Part shown: positions 1 to 10,439 of the stretch, one piece after another
Position numbering within the stretch: the stretch's first letter is position 1
How the letters are laid out: every line of letters starts with the position of its first letter
Assembly: GCA_051453625.1 (NCBI GenBank)
Contig: JBOZIK010000001.1
Coordinates: 274,425,736-274,489,735, forward strand
From: Welwitschia mirabilis
Taxonomy: Eukaryota > Gnetophyta > Gnetopsida > Welwitschiales
DNA: 64,000 nt
Direction: 5' to 3'
Position numbers and translations under genes: made by a program
The notes under the pieces: generated by a model
Database searches by the model: none
Seen by the model: only the letters and a program-made list of their open reading frames with translations
What the model was told of the DNA's origin: nothing

Positions 1-559
1 CTAATGTTACACTTGCCTCATTGAAAGTTTAACATCATAGTTATTGCCTCTCTAATAGTTATAATAGTTAGGGTAGTTACGTAAGTTAGCCAATCAACCA
101 AATAGTTACTAAATATTAACTAAGAATGTTAGTAGCTATAAAAATGACCTTTGAAAATCAAACCTATTTAAATGCTATTTCAACCATCCAGAAGGGATGA
201 ATGGGACATAAGATATGTAGAACACATTACAGAATGAAGCAAAGGGTAAATTCTCACATAAAACCATATAAAATCAACTAAATAAGGTTTTCTTATAGAA
301 CCAAGAGTTCTCTAGTAAAATGGACTTACTCCTCTCATGTCTAAAATAACCTAGTTAACTAATGAAATAGGATTTGTAAATACCATCAGAGTAACTTTCT
401 ACTTCCAAATAAAATTCCCCAACTAGACAACTTGATCTTTAAATACTGCAAATTAAGCTTTTAGACATAGAAGCAAACCTTCAAGCATTCCTATTAAATA
501 GATCAAACAAATCAATACTAGAAAAATGAGAGAAACAAAATATCAAAAATGATCTATTT
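1..559. other. AT-rich sequence without a recognisable gene
   Basis: No open frame or known motif is visible. It lies directly upstream of the gag remnant of element G, so it may be the 5' LTR or leader of that element. A weak resemblance to the G 3' LTR (41635 onward) around 70-150, including a possible TATA-like stretch near 137-145, is too poor to call. Confidence 0.3.
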
Positions 560-649
560 GCAAATTTACAAAGGAGAAGTAAAAACTAATGAGGAAGTTA
601 TGTCCTTACTCAAACAAACAGAGAAATACTTCACACTTGGCAATATTCC

Positions 650-1250
650 ACTAGAAATAATATGCCTTTATGTTGTCACCTTCCTCATTATAAACACACA
701 AGAATGATTGTTTCATTAACAATAAAAAGTTGATCACTGGATTACTTAGAAAGCTTCATAAAAGAATTTAAAAATAAGTTCATTCCTAATGACTTTATTA
801 AAGATCAAATGGTAGAATTTTAATGCCTATGTTTGGAAAAGTATCCATTGAATGAGCACTAATTAGAGTTTTAGCATTTAATAAAGTATGAGAAAAACTT
901 CTTAGAAAAGCAACTTATTAATAGTTTTATTGGGATATACCTCCCAAAGTATGAAGTATTCTCCAAATCTTGGAAGTTAAATTAACTAAAGATACTCATA
1001 AAAAGATGAAATACTACTTGAAAGTATAAGAGAACAAATAGATCAAGAATGAAATCAGATAAACTACAAGATTCATGCTAGTAGGAATCAACTCCCTAAG
1101 GAGGAATTCAAAAGCAATATCATCTACCATGAATGTAAGATGAAAGATCACATAATAAGGGATTATCCATTTAAGGCCTCTAGGACTATACTTCTTACAT
1201 GAAATCAACCTCAAACGCAATCAGATTTTGGACCACCTGCAAAAAGATTT
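650..1250 (+). pseudogene. Element G gag remnant (capsid and zinc knuckle)
   Basis: One frame from about 765 reads IKEFKNKFIPNDFIKDQMVE, then after stops YEKNFLEKQLINSFIGIYLP, the pattern of the Ty3/gypsy retrotransposon gag domain (coat protein packaging the RNA). Near 1125-1175 the residues HECKMKDHIIRDYPF match a CCHC nucleic-acid-binding zinc knuckle in which the first and last cysteines are lost. Several stops (at about 819, 852 and 864) and at least one frameshift near 755 break the frame. The minus-strand open frame at 1014-1220 is only a shadow of it. Confidence 0.75.
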
Positions 1251-1479
1251 TTATGTTGTAGTCCATAAAAGTTTAGTAACAAACTAGTTTTTTATTTTAA
1301 AATTATTGGGATTTATTTCATATTTTCTAGTTTTGTTTTTAGTTAATAGTGATTCTCTCCATATATTCATCTTCCCTCTTTTATTTTAAAAATTAAATAT
1401 TACTTCATTTTAAGAATCCAAATCATCCATAGAAGTAATAGGAGGGAATACCTTTATACAGAATGAATTAGGAGGATCA

Positions 1480-1610
1480 AGAAAGCCTTGAATTTTAAAA
1501 TAAATTTTATACCCTAATCATTGGCAACTATCAAGTCATTCTGGGAATGTCATTCCTTATCAACTAGAACATTAGAATAAATTTCTAGCAAAGAACACTG
1601 ATAGTCCCAT
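1480..1610 (+). pseudogene. Element G protease remnant
   Basis: The frame around 1515-1575 reads IIGNYQVILGMSFLINQ-like residues with a stop. This matches the conserved VILGMDWL segment near the C-terminal end of Ty3/gypsy aspartic proteases, which cleave the Gag-Pol polyprotein. The catalytic D-S/T-G motif was not found upstream, so only the C-terminal part is recognised. A 37-bp stretch of this region (1491-1527) reappears in the LTR of element A at 3852-3888. Confidence 0.6.
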
Positions 1611-1629
1611 CTTCATTTGAAGATCAAAT

Positions 1630-2452
1630 GCTTAAGGGGAAGGGAATAAATAAGAAAACCTTTCTAGCAATTAGGAGACAAACTACAATAGCAATAACTC
1701 AAAAATAATTATTCTTGATGATAATAAAATAAAAAAGTAAACTTTACAACAAGATCTCCCAGAAGGATTGTATAAATTCAAGGATGTATTTGAAGAAACA
1801 TTAAATCTATCATCCATAAGAAAGGTAGAACACCCATTAACTTAATCCTAGAAGAACAAATAGTAGAAAATTGCAATCAGAGCAACTACTACTAGAAGGA
1901 AAAATACTCTCAAGTATATTTTCTTAGGACACTCTTATCTTATTTGTTAAGAAGGAAGACAGAACATTAAGACTATTTATAGAATATTAGCAACTAGATA
2001 AGGTAATCATCAAAAAAAGAAAAAATAAGGCCTATGAAGTATTGATGATCTTTTGAATCAACTATAGGTAGCAGAGTGCTTCTCAAAAATTGATTTGGGA
2101 TCAAGATACCATGAGATAAGAATTAAATAAGAAGATGTTAACAAAATAGCATTTTAAACTAGATATGGTACTATTAATTTGTGGTAATGCATTTTGGAAT
2201 TATAAATGCACTAACAACCTTCATGAGCCTGATGAATAATGTTTTTCACCCATACCTTAATATTTTTATAGTAGTATTCTTGGATGATATCCCAGTCTAC
2301 TTAAAAGATAGAGAGACACATGTAGACCATCTTAATAAAGTACTTCAAGTGTTACAAAATCATGATTTCAACCCCAAATTGAGAAAATGTCACTTTTTTT
2401 AGACAAAGGTAAATTATTTGAAACACATTATTTCTAAACAAGGAATTGCAAA
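1630..2452 (+). pseudogene. Element G reverse transcriptase, copy 1
   Basis: Ty3/gypsy RT (copies element RNA into DNA). In order: the pre-RT segment LPEGLYKFKDVFEETLNL (about 1757-1810) and KVEHPL, LFVKKEDRTLRLFIEY (about 1940), IDDLLNQL (2041), FSKIDLGSRYHEIRIK (about 2081-2130), then the longest clean stretch 2181-2402 with the active-site motif VFLDDI (catalytic Asp pair kept, Tyr replaced by Leu) and the palm and thumb up to LRKCHFF. The rest carries stops and frameshifts. It ends in the 100-N gap, after which the same region starts again at 2553. Confidence 0.85.
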
Positions 2453-2552
2453 NNNNNNNNNNNNNNNNNNNNNNNNNNNNNNNNNNNNNNNNNNNNNNNN
2501 NNNNNNNNNNNNNNNNNNNNNNNNNNNNNNNNNNNNNNNNNNNNNNNNNNNN
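2453..2552. other. Assembly gap, 100 N
   Basis: Exactly 100 N, the usual placeholder for unknown length. The sequence after it restarts at the equivalent of position 1630, so the gap separates two versions of the same RT region. Confidence 0.99.
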
Positions 2553-3422
2553 GCTTAAGGGGAAGGAAATGAATAAGAAAACCTTTCTAGCAACTAGGAG
2601 ACAAATTACGATAGCAATAACTCAGAAATAATTTTTTTTGGTGATAATAAAATTAAAAAGTACAACTTCACAACAAGATCTCCAGAAGGATTGTAGAAAT
2701 TCAAGGATGTATTTGAAGAAACATTAAATCTATCACCCATAAGAAAGGTAGAACACCCATTAACTTAATCCTAGAAGCACAAATAATAGCAAAAATCACT
2801 CACAGAGGTTAAACTGCAATTAGAGCAACTACTACTAGAAGGAAAAATACTCTTAAGTGTATTTTCTTAAGACACTTTTACCTTATTTGTTAAGAAGGAA
2901 GATAGAACATCAAGATTATTTATAGACTATTAGCAACTAAATAATGTAATCATTTAAAAAAAAAGGCCTATGAAGAATTGATGATCTTTTGAATTAACTA
3001 TAAGTAGCAGAGTTCTTCTCAAAAATTGATTTGGGATCAAGATGCCACCAGATAAGAATTAAATAAGAAGATGTTAACAAAATAGCATTTGAACTAGATA
3101 TGGGCACTATGAATTTGTGGTAATGCCTTTTGGACTTATAAATGCACTAACAACCTTCATGATCCTGATGAATGACGTTTTTTTACCCATACCTTAATAT
3201 GTTTATAGTAGTATTCTTGGATGATATTCTAGTAAACTTAAAAGATAGAGAGACATGTAGACCACCTCAATAAAGTACTTCAAGTATTACAAAACCATGA
3301 TTTTAATGAAAAATTAAGAAAATGTAACTTTTTTAAGACAAAGGTAAATTATTTGAAACACATTATTTCTAAACAAGGAATTGCAATAAATCCTACAAAG
3401 ATCCAAGTAGTCTGAGAATAGT
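2553..3422 (+). pseudogene. Element G reverse transcriptase, copy 2
   Basis: Repeats 1630-2452 (up to 3386) with scattered transitions and small indels, including about 21 extra bases near 2800 (about 2797-2817). It continues further, to NPTKIQVV at about 3387-3415. The frame that is open in copy 1 is shifted here after the LDDI motif (near 3250). Whether this is a real tandem copy or an unmerged allele or contig end cannot be told from the sequence; the 100-N gap and the lack of other element parts between copies favour an assembly cause. Confidence 0.8.
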
Positions 3423-3522
3423 NNNNNNNNNNNNNNNNNNNNNNNNNNNNNNNNNNNNNNNNNNNNNNNNNNNNNNNNNNNNNNNNNNNNNNNNNNNNNN
3501 NNNNNNNNNNNNNNNNNNNNNN
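3423..3522. other. Assembly gap, 100 N, with identical flanks
   Basis: The 77 bases before the gap (3346-3422) are identical to the 77 bases after it (3523-3599). Two contig ends overlap perfectly but were not merged; the gap is very probably not real. Confidence 0.97.
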
Positions 3523-3630
3523 AAATTATTTGAAACACATTATTTCTAAACAAGGAATTGCAATAAATCCTACAAAGATCCAAGTAGTCTGAGAATAGTT
3601 TAATCTCAAAAATGTAATATAAGTCTAGAT
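3523..3630 (+). pseudogene. Element G RT tail up to the insertion point
   Basis: Repeats 3346-3422, then adds about 31 bases that encode FNLKNVI, stop, V, the link between RT and RNase H in Ty3/gypsy pol. It ends where the LTR of element A starts at 3631. The 5 bases before the LTR are TAGAT; those after its far partner (39484-39488) are TGAAG. They could be a decayed 5-bp target duplication but are not convincing alone. Confidence 0.7.
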
Positions 3631-3851
3631 TATAAGATCAAAGTTTCCTGTCATGTTAGAACAAGAATCCCCAAAGAGTTACTAATGAATTACTAATAAG
3701 AAGGGATTTCATTTGGTAAAGGTACCCAAAACACCTACTTAGTAACTAAAATGATTAAAAGACCTATAAAACTAAGATTTAAAACTTTTGTCTAGATCAT
3801 GCAAATCCATAATAATCCTAATGAATTATAAAACCCAAGAAAGTATATATA

Positions 3852-3888
3852 AATTTTAAAATAAATTTTATACTCTAATCATTAGCAA
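3852..3888 (+). other. 37-bp filler matching the protease region of element G
   Basis: Matches 1491-1527 with two transitions (35 of 37 bases). It sits exactly where this LTR departs from its partner (after 34044) and rejoins it (near 36075). Short shared bases at both junctions (AAATTTTAA on the left, CAA on the right) fit template-switched repair of a deletion. Confidence 0.6.
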
Positions 3889-5000
3889 GGAGGTGTCATG
3901 AGATGTCAGAAGCCCAACTCAACTCAGTAATGCCCATGATACTAGGCATTCTAATAAGAAAATTTAATTAAAAAAAGGGAAAAGAAACTTAGCATTAGGA
4001 TCACTGCCCTTACGAGTGCATCATAGAGGTGGTCCCACGTGATTAATGATTCTTATTTAATGACTGCATCCTACGAGAACACTCATAAGTGTGCATGATA
4101 AACTTTAAATTTCTATTAAAGTTAAAGCATTTTAGAAGCTCCCCATAAGTGGTATTCCATTAAGATCGCATTTTACTTAACCACATTTTCCTCAATCCTC
4201 CTTTATTTGATTTATTTGATGCCTTAGATTAAGGTCTTTAACATGGCAGTTTAGGCGAAATTTTCTAATAACTCCTTATAAATTTATTAATGTAATTAGC
4301 ATGACGAAAAGATTTATATAATTTCTTAACTCAGTTCATACACATAGTAAGAGGCTTATAAAATAAAACATATTGCCTTCTAAAAATGCATTTGATTCTA
4401 TGCATTTAAGTTTTATTTTACCTGTGATCCCAATGAATGAATAAATGGATATAAATATACTTTACGGGATATAATTGCCAATATTATTACCCCATAACTA
4501 AAGCATGAAATTCTAAGAAAATATAAAAGATATGCATAAAGTAAAATGTTTATCCAAGTTATATTTTCTAATTTAAAAAAAATCAAGAAAAGGCATACAT
4601 GATCAAATTCTTAATATATTTTTCAAGATCATAGAAATTTCAGTACTTAGGAACTCTAGATTCATCAAAAATTATAAATTTCACTTTAAAAAATTTCACT
4701 TTAAAAAAATTTTGACATCAACTATATTAAAAATCTTCACTTCTTGAGCCCTCCTTGACATTCAAACTTCAGTTTTACCAACTGTTTTTATAAAAAGTAT
4801 GAAATAAGAGCTGTGAAAATTCCATAGCTCCTAGTATGATCCATGCAAGGCAAGATAAGATGGAAATTTCAAGTATCGAGATAGATGTACAAAATCGAGA
4901 GCTTTTGAGAAACAAGGATTATCACAAGGACAATGATCTTATGGATATGAAATAAGAATAACTGGTTTATAAACTTTTTCACATATGTTCAATTCCTTTT

Positions 5001-5206
5001 GCTGTCTCATTTGATGAACTATAGATCTCATATAATATTTTTCATATTTCCACTCACTCCACTGCCTCATTCGGTAATCTATGGTTTAATCAATTAATCC
5101 CACTACCTCATTTGGTGATCTATGGTTTAAATAATTAATTCCATTGTCTCATTCGATAATCTGTGGGTTCTCACATTCCATTTGCTCATTTGATGATTTG
5201 TGGAAT
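5001..5206. repeat. LTR minisatellite, five units (element A)
   Basis: Five imperfect units with the plus-strand core CACTGCCTCATTTGGTGATC, spaced about 35-60 bp and separated by CTATGG and ATTAAT-rich spacers. Homologous arrays occur in the LTRs of C (38325-38560) and B (23415-23620). The array lies left of the minus-strand TATA box, so it would be in the transcribed leader of the element. Confidence 0.8.
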
Positions 5207-5642
5207 AGTCATCTTCATAAGATCTCAAGAATTCAAGATATTGAGAAAAGTATGAGCAAGGAGTTCCAACAAAACAGAAATCCTCCATAAGTATAACTCA
5301 AATTTAGATTTATAGAGATTTCATCAACAAAGATAATAGAAGCTAAAATCTATATCTAGGAATGCATTTGTTTGAGTACTAATAACACACACATCTAGCA
5401 TCTTTTCAATGTTGTAAGAATATGAATAAAACAAGGATGCATGAAAGGATTCATATAAGGAAAGAACCAAATAAGGAAGCAATACTGGAATGGAACCATA
5501 CATGTATCTAATTATAGCGTCTGAGGACTTCGAGGTTCTTCCAAGATTCCTAAGATCATAGGTTTTCTAAGCTTTAACTAAAGTTACTAAGATTCAAAAC
5601 AAGGTCTTCTTAAAAATAAATCAAACATGAGAAGAAGGAAAT

Positions 5643-5652
5643 CCTATTTATA
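5643..5652 (-). promoter_or_regulatory. LTR TATA box (element A)
   Basis: The minus strand reads TATAAATAGG at this site. The equivalent places in LTR C (38996-39005) and LTR B (24059-24068) keep a degenerate version, so this is the likely core promoter of the family. Confidence 0.6.
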
Positions 5653-6123
5653 TTGTAAGGATGTGGGGGTATGAGAAGACTTGGAAATATGAAAAGACAC
5701 ATCATGAGATGAAGGTAGTAGTGGGGATTTTGTAACACCTCATCATAACTTGCCTAGCCATTAGGTGAAAAAAAATTTTATCATAATAAATATAAATTCT
5801 TCCTATTCTACCACATGTAACCATGATAATGAAGAAATAAAATAAGCCTTCATAGGTTAACTTTTTTTAATACAAAAATAAAGAAAAGTACAACCAATCA
5901 TACAAGGTAGATATTATTGACACAACTACTACAGATCAATTTTGAGGATACTAAAATAATATTTTAGCCTCAATAAATGGAGGACTTAAAAGCATAAGAT
6001 CTAATAATACAACATCTTCTTAATAGACACAATATCTATATTAGTTTGAAGACTCTATAATAATAAAATTATTCTCAATAAATTGTTAAGCTGAATCTTT
6101 ACACTTTTTCAAAAGTATAGACA

Positions 6124-7400
6124 TGATATTTCTTACCTCCTTAAGAATTTTTATCCTCAAAGCTTGTCAAACATTCAAGTCTCCATTGGTTAATATCTGC
6201 TTTTATTTCTCAAGTTGCTTCTTCTATAAATTGATTTGACCACTTAACTTTATATAGTTACATAGTTTTCCCTCGTAATATCACCTGTTTTTAGTTTAAG
6301 ATTTTAACTGGTTGATATCTAATTAAATAGTCTGGAAGTATATCGACTTCTTAATTAGACATTATCTTTGATTTATTATCCAAACATCTTCTCATCAAGG
6401 ATATGTAAAAAATATTTTAAAGCATTAATAGATGTGGTAGTAATACTAACTCATAAGTAACTGGTTCAATCCTCTTAATGATTTGATAAGGCCCTATAAA
6501 TCTTGGTGCTAGTTTTTCCTTCTTACTAAACCTAAAGACTCCTTTGGAAGATGATCATTTAAGGTAAACATGACCTTCTTCTTGAAATTCTATATGTCTC
6601 CTTTGGCGATTCGCATACTTATCTTGTCAATACTTCAGCATCTTCAACTTGTTTCTAATTAATCTTACTTTTTCTTTTAGGTCTCGAGTAGATGAAACCC
6701 TCAACACTCTCTTATCAGCTACATCAAACCATGTTATAAGTGTTCTACATTTCCTATCATACAATGCTTCAAATGACGTGCATCCCATTGATTCCTGATA
6801 ACTATTCTTATATGTAAATTCTACCAATGCTAAATGATCTATCCAAGTTCCTCTAAAATTCAAAATAGCTAATATTAATAAGTTCTATAATTTAATCCAT
6901 TATTTCTATTTAACCATCTATTTGAGGAAAAAAAGTTGTACTCAAATTTAATTTAGTCTCCATTGCTTTATGAAATGAAGTCCAAAATCTATAGGTAAAC
7001 TTATTGTCTCTATTTAAAATAATCCTTTTTGGCACTCCATGTAACCTGACTATATTTTTAACATCTTTTTTTACAATCCTTTTAGTTGAATCTATTATCT
7101 TTATTGGACAAAAATGCACACTCTTGATTCAGAGATCAATCACAATGGAAATGGAATCGTAACCTTCCTTTGATTTCAGTAAACCTCTAATTAAATCCAT
7201 ATTGACTACTTCCCATTTCCACTTTGGAATATCATGAGAGTACAAAATTCTAGCTAGATTTTGATGTTTAGTCTTAACTAATTAGCAAGTCATATATTTC
7301 ATCACAAAGTTAGCAACTGTAAACTTTATTCCTATCCACAAAAAATGTTGTGTGATATTCTTATATGTCTTATTCACTCTTGGATGGATATCATACTGTG
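6124..7400 (-). pseudogene. Element A integrase remnant
   Basis: Integrase inserts the cDNA into the host genome. Read right to left: zinc-binding HHCC part near 7250-7400 (FHDTQYDIHP, then YMTC with the second Cys lost), the core at 6910-7200 (VIDL, KSVHFCPIK; VPKRIILNRDNKF; FFPQIDG), and 6627-6863 (HLALVEFTYKNSY, YDRKCRTLITW), typical of the Tekay/Del branch. The second catalytic Asp has become Asn (ILNRD instead of SDRD). The end near 6124-6180 reads toward a polypurine-like run next to the LTR. Several stops and frameshifts. Confidence 0.85.
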
Positions 7401-8059
7401 TATCATGGAATTTCTTGAAAATGATTTGCTTCACCTATTCTCCATTGGGCACTATAATTTTACCTTAAAAAGTAACAAGTTCATTAGTAATAATAGCAAG
7501 TCCTTCAATCCCTTCTTCTTTCACCTTTTTACATAGATGAAAATTTTGTTGTAAATCAAAAATCAATTTATATAAGTCCTTTTATGTACTTCAGCAATTA
7601 ACATCATGTCTTCTTTTACTTAATGAATTAGCTACAACATTGGCCTTTTCTTCATGGTAATTTATTGTGAGATCATAATCTTATAGAAATTCTACTCCTT
7701 TTCTTTGACTCAGATTTAAGTTGAATTGAGTATGAATGTATTTGAGACTTTAGTAGTCTATCCAAGTTTCAACTTTTTCTCCATACAAGTAATGTTTCCA
7801 AATTTTAAGTGCATGAATAATAACAGCTAGTTCTAAATTATGCACAGGATAGTTTTTTCATGATTTTTTAGTTGTCTTGATGCATAAGTAATAACTCTTC
7901 CTTCCTATATTAACACTGCTCCTAATACTTCTCCATAGGCATTAGTATAGACTTTATACAATTTTCTTAATTCTGCCATTTTCAACATAGGTGCAGATAC
8001 AAGTGCCTCTTTTAATTTTCAAAGAGATTCATCACAATCTATTGACCAATCAAAGGGGT
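7401..8059 (-). pseudogene. Element A RNase H remnant
   Basis: On the minus strand, residues KLKEALVSAPMLKMAEL (about 7975-8030) link RT to RNase H, followed by [31 protein letters not shown] (about 7860-7940), [13 protein letters not shown] and a tail with STFILNST-like residues. This is the Ty3/gypsy RNase H, which degrades the RNA template. The first catalytic Asp of the usual YTDAS start is Asn here. Stops break the frame. The plus-strand open frame 7345-7536 is a shadow. Confidence 0.75.
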
Positions 8060-8811
8060 TATCTTTTCTCAACAAGGATGTACGAAAAATAGTAATCTTA
8101 GAAAACTTTAAAATAAATATTTGATAATATCTACCTTAACTAATAAAACTTCTTACTTTTGTTACTAATTCTAGGTTCAACCAATCTACCACTACTCGTA
8201 CTTTATCGTTGTCTACACTGATTCCCCCTTTTGAGATTACATGTTCTATTAATTTTATCTTAATTAACCAAAATTTACACTTTTTAGGGTTGGCATAGAA
8301 TTAATTTCTTCTTATTGTGTCCAACACTATTTGTAGATTCTTTTCATGATCCTTCTTGATTGTCAAATACACCAAAACATCATTAACAAATACCACCACA
8401 AATTCATCTAGATATGCTTAAAAAATGTTGTTCTTAATAGTCATAAATGTAGTTAGTGCATTGGTAAGTCCAAATGGCACTACTCGAAATTCACAATGGC
8501 GATACCTTGTATCAAATGCTATTTTGCAAATATCTTCTTTTTTAATTCTAAGTTGATAATATCCTAATTCGATATCAATTATTAAGAAGAACTTAGTAAA
8601 CTTTAATTGCTTAAATAAATCATCTATTCTAAGCAAAGGATAACTTTTTTTAATTGTTACTCTATTTAACATTCTATAATTCATGCATAACCTTAATCCT
8701 TCATCCTTCTTTTTGATAAATAATACTAGTGCATCTTAGGGTGAAATACTTGGTCTAATCAACACTTTATCTAGAAGTTCTATTAGTTGAGTTTTTAGTT
8801 TTACTAGCTCT
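8060..8811 (-). pseudogene. Element A reverse transcriptase remnant
   Basis: Clean stretch 8418-8684 on the minus strand reads [20 protein letters not shown], then [39 protein letters not shown]. The active-site motif falls at about 8379-8393 and reads FVND, with Asp changed to Asn. Downstream residues ISKGGISVDNDKV and the RT thumb follow. The N-terminal part (residues VLIRPSISP) runs into the gap at 8812; the matching continuation is at 31905, with about 90 bp overlap. Confidence 0.9.
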
Positions 8812-8911
8812 NNNNNNNNNNNNNNNNNNNNNNNNNNNNNNNNNNNNNNNNNNNNNNNNNNNNNNNNNNNNNNNNNNNNNNNNNNNNNNNNNNNNNNNNN
8901 NNNNNNNNNNN
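8812..8911. other. Assembly gap, 100 N
   Basis: The sequence left of this gap (8722-8811) overlaps the sequence right of the gap at 31805-31904 (31905-31995) with only a few differences. The sequence immediately right of this gap is a CA repeat, unrelated to element A. Confidence 0.98.
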
Positions 8912-8978
<67 letters not shown>

Positions 8979-8986
8979 ACACACAC
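8912..8986. repeat. (CA)n microsatellite at a contig edge
   Basis: About 37 CA units with one T interruption near 8974. It starts exactly at the end of the N run, so the contig probably stopped in this repeat. The Val-Cys open frames on the other strand are artefacts. Confidence 0.97.
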
Positions 8987-9389
8987 TCATAAAAGATTTT
9001 GTAGAAAGTAGTTATCTAGTGATGAAATGTGTCTTCTTAATCTTCTTAATAAAGATAATACACAATTACCTATTGAAGACTCATCAAGGTAGGTTCTTAC
9101 CTTATAATCATCACATTTACTTTAAACATTCTAGTAAATTGGTAGAATAAGTAAGCTTTAAATAAATGACATGCCCTTTATTATCTAATCTTAAAATTTA
9201 TTTTACAAGTAGAGTGGAAATATTCTTTCCATCTTATGAAGGTTTTCTAGATAATTTAGCATCGATTTATGATCATAATAAATTACTGCTCTTTATACAT
9301 TAACTTGATGGGTTACATTTCATTAGGATCATATATTTTTATGGCTTCATTTCCTAGAATTTTTGTTATGGTATAGGTTCATAACTAAT
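8987..9389. other. No gene recognised
   Basis: AT-rich. Probably the 3' untranslated end of the Athila-like remnant I, whose integrase C-terminus lies just to the right; no LTR edge could be seen. Confidence 0.3.
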
Positions 9390-10330
9390 TCTGTTTATAT
9401 TATTATTCTAAATGGATTTTTCTAGGTTATAAATTAAAATATAATCTCCTACATTAAAATTTATTTATTTGATTTTGTTATAATGATATATTTTAGTTTT
9501 ATATTGTATAAGTCCTTTACACAGAAGAGCTTCTTTTTATTTTCATCTAAAATATTTTTCTCTTCTATCCATTCTTTTTAAGGTATATATAAGTTATATT
9601 TTAATTCTTTAACTAATTTAAATATTTTTATCCTAAATTCAATTAGTAAAATAGCCCTTTTTTTATGGACTAATTCATATGGAGCAAATCATGTGGTATG
9701 TTTCCAAATTATTTTATAAGCCCATATAGATTCATTTAATTTATTAGTCCAATCTATTTTCTTACTGTTTCTGACTTTTGTTAATATTATATTTAATTCT
9801 TTATTAGTTATTTAAAATCAACTATTAAATTGAGGGTGATAGGAAGTACAGAGTTTATGGTGAATTCTGAATTTGATTAAAAGTTTCTTAAAGACATCAC
9901 TAGTGAAATGAGTTTCTCTATCAGACATAAGACTTTGAAGGATTCCAAACTAATAGATAATATTTTTAAGTAAAATATAAGACGTGAAGGGGCTCTAAGC
10001 TGATAAATAATATTATAAGAAAATAAGTTAACTATAGTTTAAAAATAATAATTAGTCACAGCCTCAGTCTTAGTCCATTTAGTGAAGTAATTAACATAGA
10101 TCAAATTATATCTTTTTTCAAAGAATAAGAGATTGATAGATCTGATAAATATATTCCCCGAATATCAAAAGTTTCAATTATCTAAATCCATTTTTGTGGA
10201 ATTTCTAACTTTTAGCTAAATGCACCTTCTCTTTAACATTTATCACAACCTTGGATATAAGCAATTGAATCTATGAATATAGTGGGATAGTAGAATTCCA
10301 TGTAGAGAATTTTCATTCTTGTTCTTTTTG
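9390..10330 (-). pseudogene. Athila-like integrase remnant (element I)
   Basis: Read on the minus strand: zinc-binding region at about 10195-10290 (FYYPTIFIDSIAYIQGCDKC, both cysteines kept), core near 9830-9930 (LQSLMSDRETHFTSDVFKKL, then SYHPQF), WTNKLNESIWAYKIIWKHTT and YELVHKKRAI near 9650-9760, and the C-terminal VGDYILIYNLE at about 9415-9450. The order and wording fit the Athila branch of Ty3/gypsy. Stops interrupt it and the bases are extremely AT-rich. Confidence 0.8.
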
Positions 10331-10439
10331 CATCATAATTTCATCCTCCTTCTCCTTTAAGATTTCACTTTGAAGGTTTTACTGTTTACATATTTTGATT
10401 ACATGATATTTGCATTCTCTAAATAACATCTTATCATGC

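Larger units (their letters stand above)
560..3630 (+). mobile_element. Ty3/gypsy element G, left half (gag-PR-RT)
   Basis: Decayed gag, zinc knuckle, protease and reverse transcriptase follow in normal Ty3/gypsy order on the plus strand. The frame runs through the RT tail (residues NPTKIQVV then NLKNV) and stops at 3630, where the LTR of element A begins. The missing RNase H and integrase resume at 39484 with residues SFLGLARFYRRF, exactly what should follow, so this is one element split by a later insertion. The RT part is repeated at two assembly gaps (2453 and 3423). Many stops and frameshifts; not functional. Confidence 0.85.
3631..6123 (-). repeat. 3' LTR of Tekay-like element A/C
   Basis: On the minus strand the LTR starts at 6123 with TGTCTATACTTTT, a decayed form of TGTCACGCCC seen in the partner LTR ending at 39483. 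It ends near 3631 with a sequence matching the left end of the partner LTR at 33811. It aligns with the partner along most of its length, roughly 85-90% by eye, but lacks about 2 kb present there (about 34045-36075); a 37-bp foreign stretch sits at that place. Contains a minisatellite (about 5001-5206) and a minus-strand TATA box. To its right the pol gene of A ends with a polypurine-like AAGGAGGTAAGA (minus strand, about 6129-6140), as expected for a 3' LTR. Confidence 0.8.

Noticed and set aside
5001-5206. CRISPR-like array
   Set aside because: Unit spacing is irregular, spacers are related to each other, and the array lies in a plant LTR; it is a minisatellite.
8736-8990. Three overlapping Val-Cys repeat open frames on the minus strand
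   Set aside because: They are translations of the CA microsatellite and of N bases.
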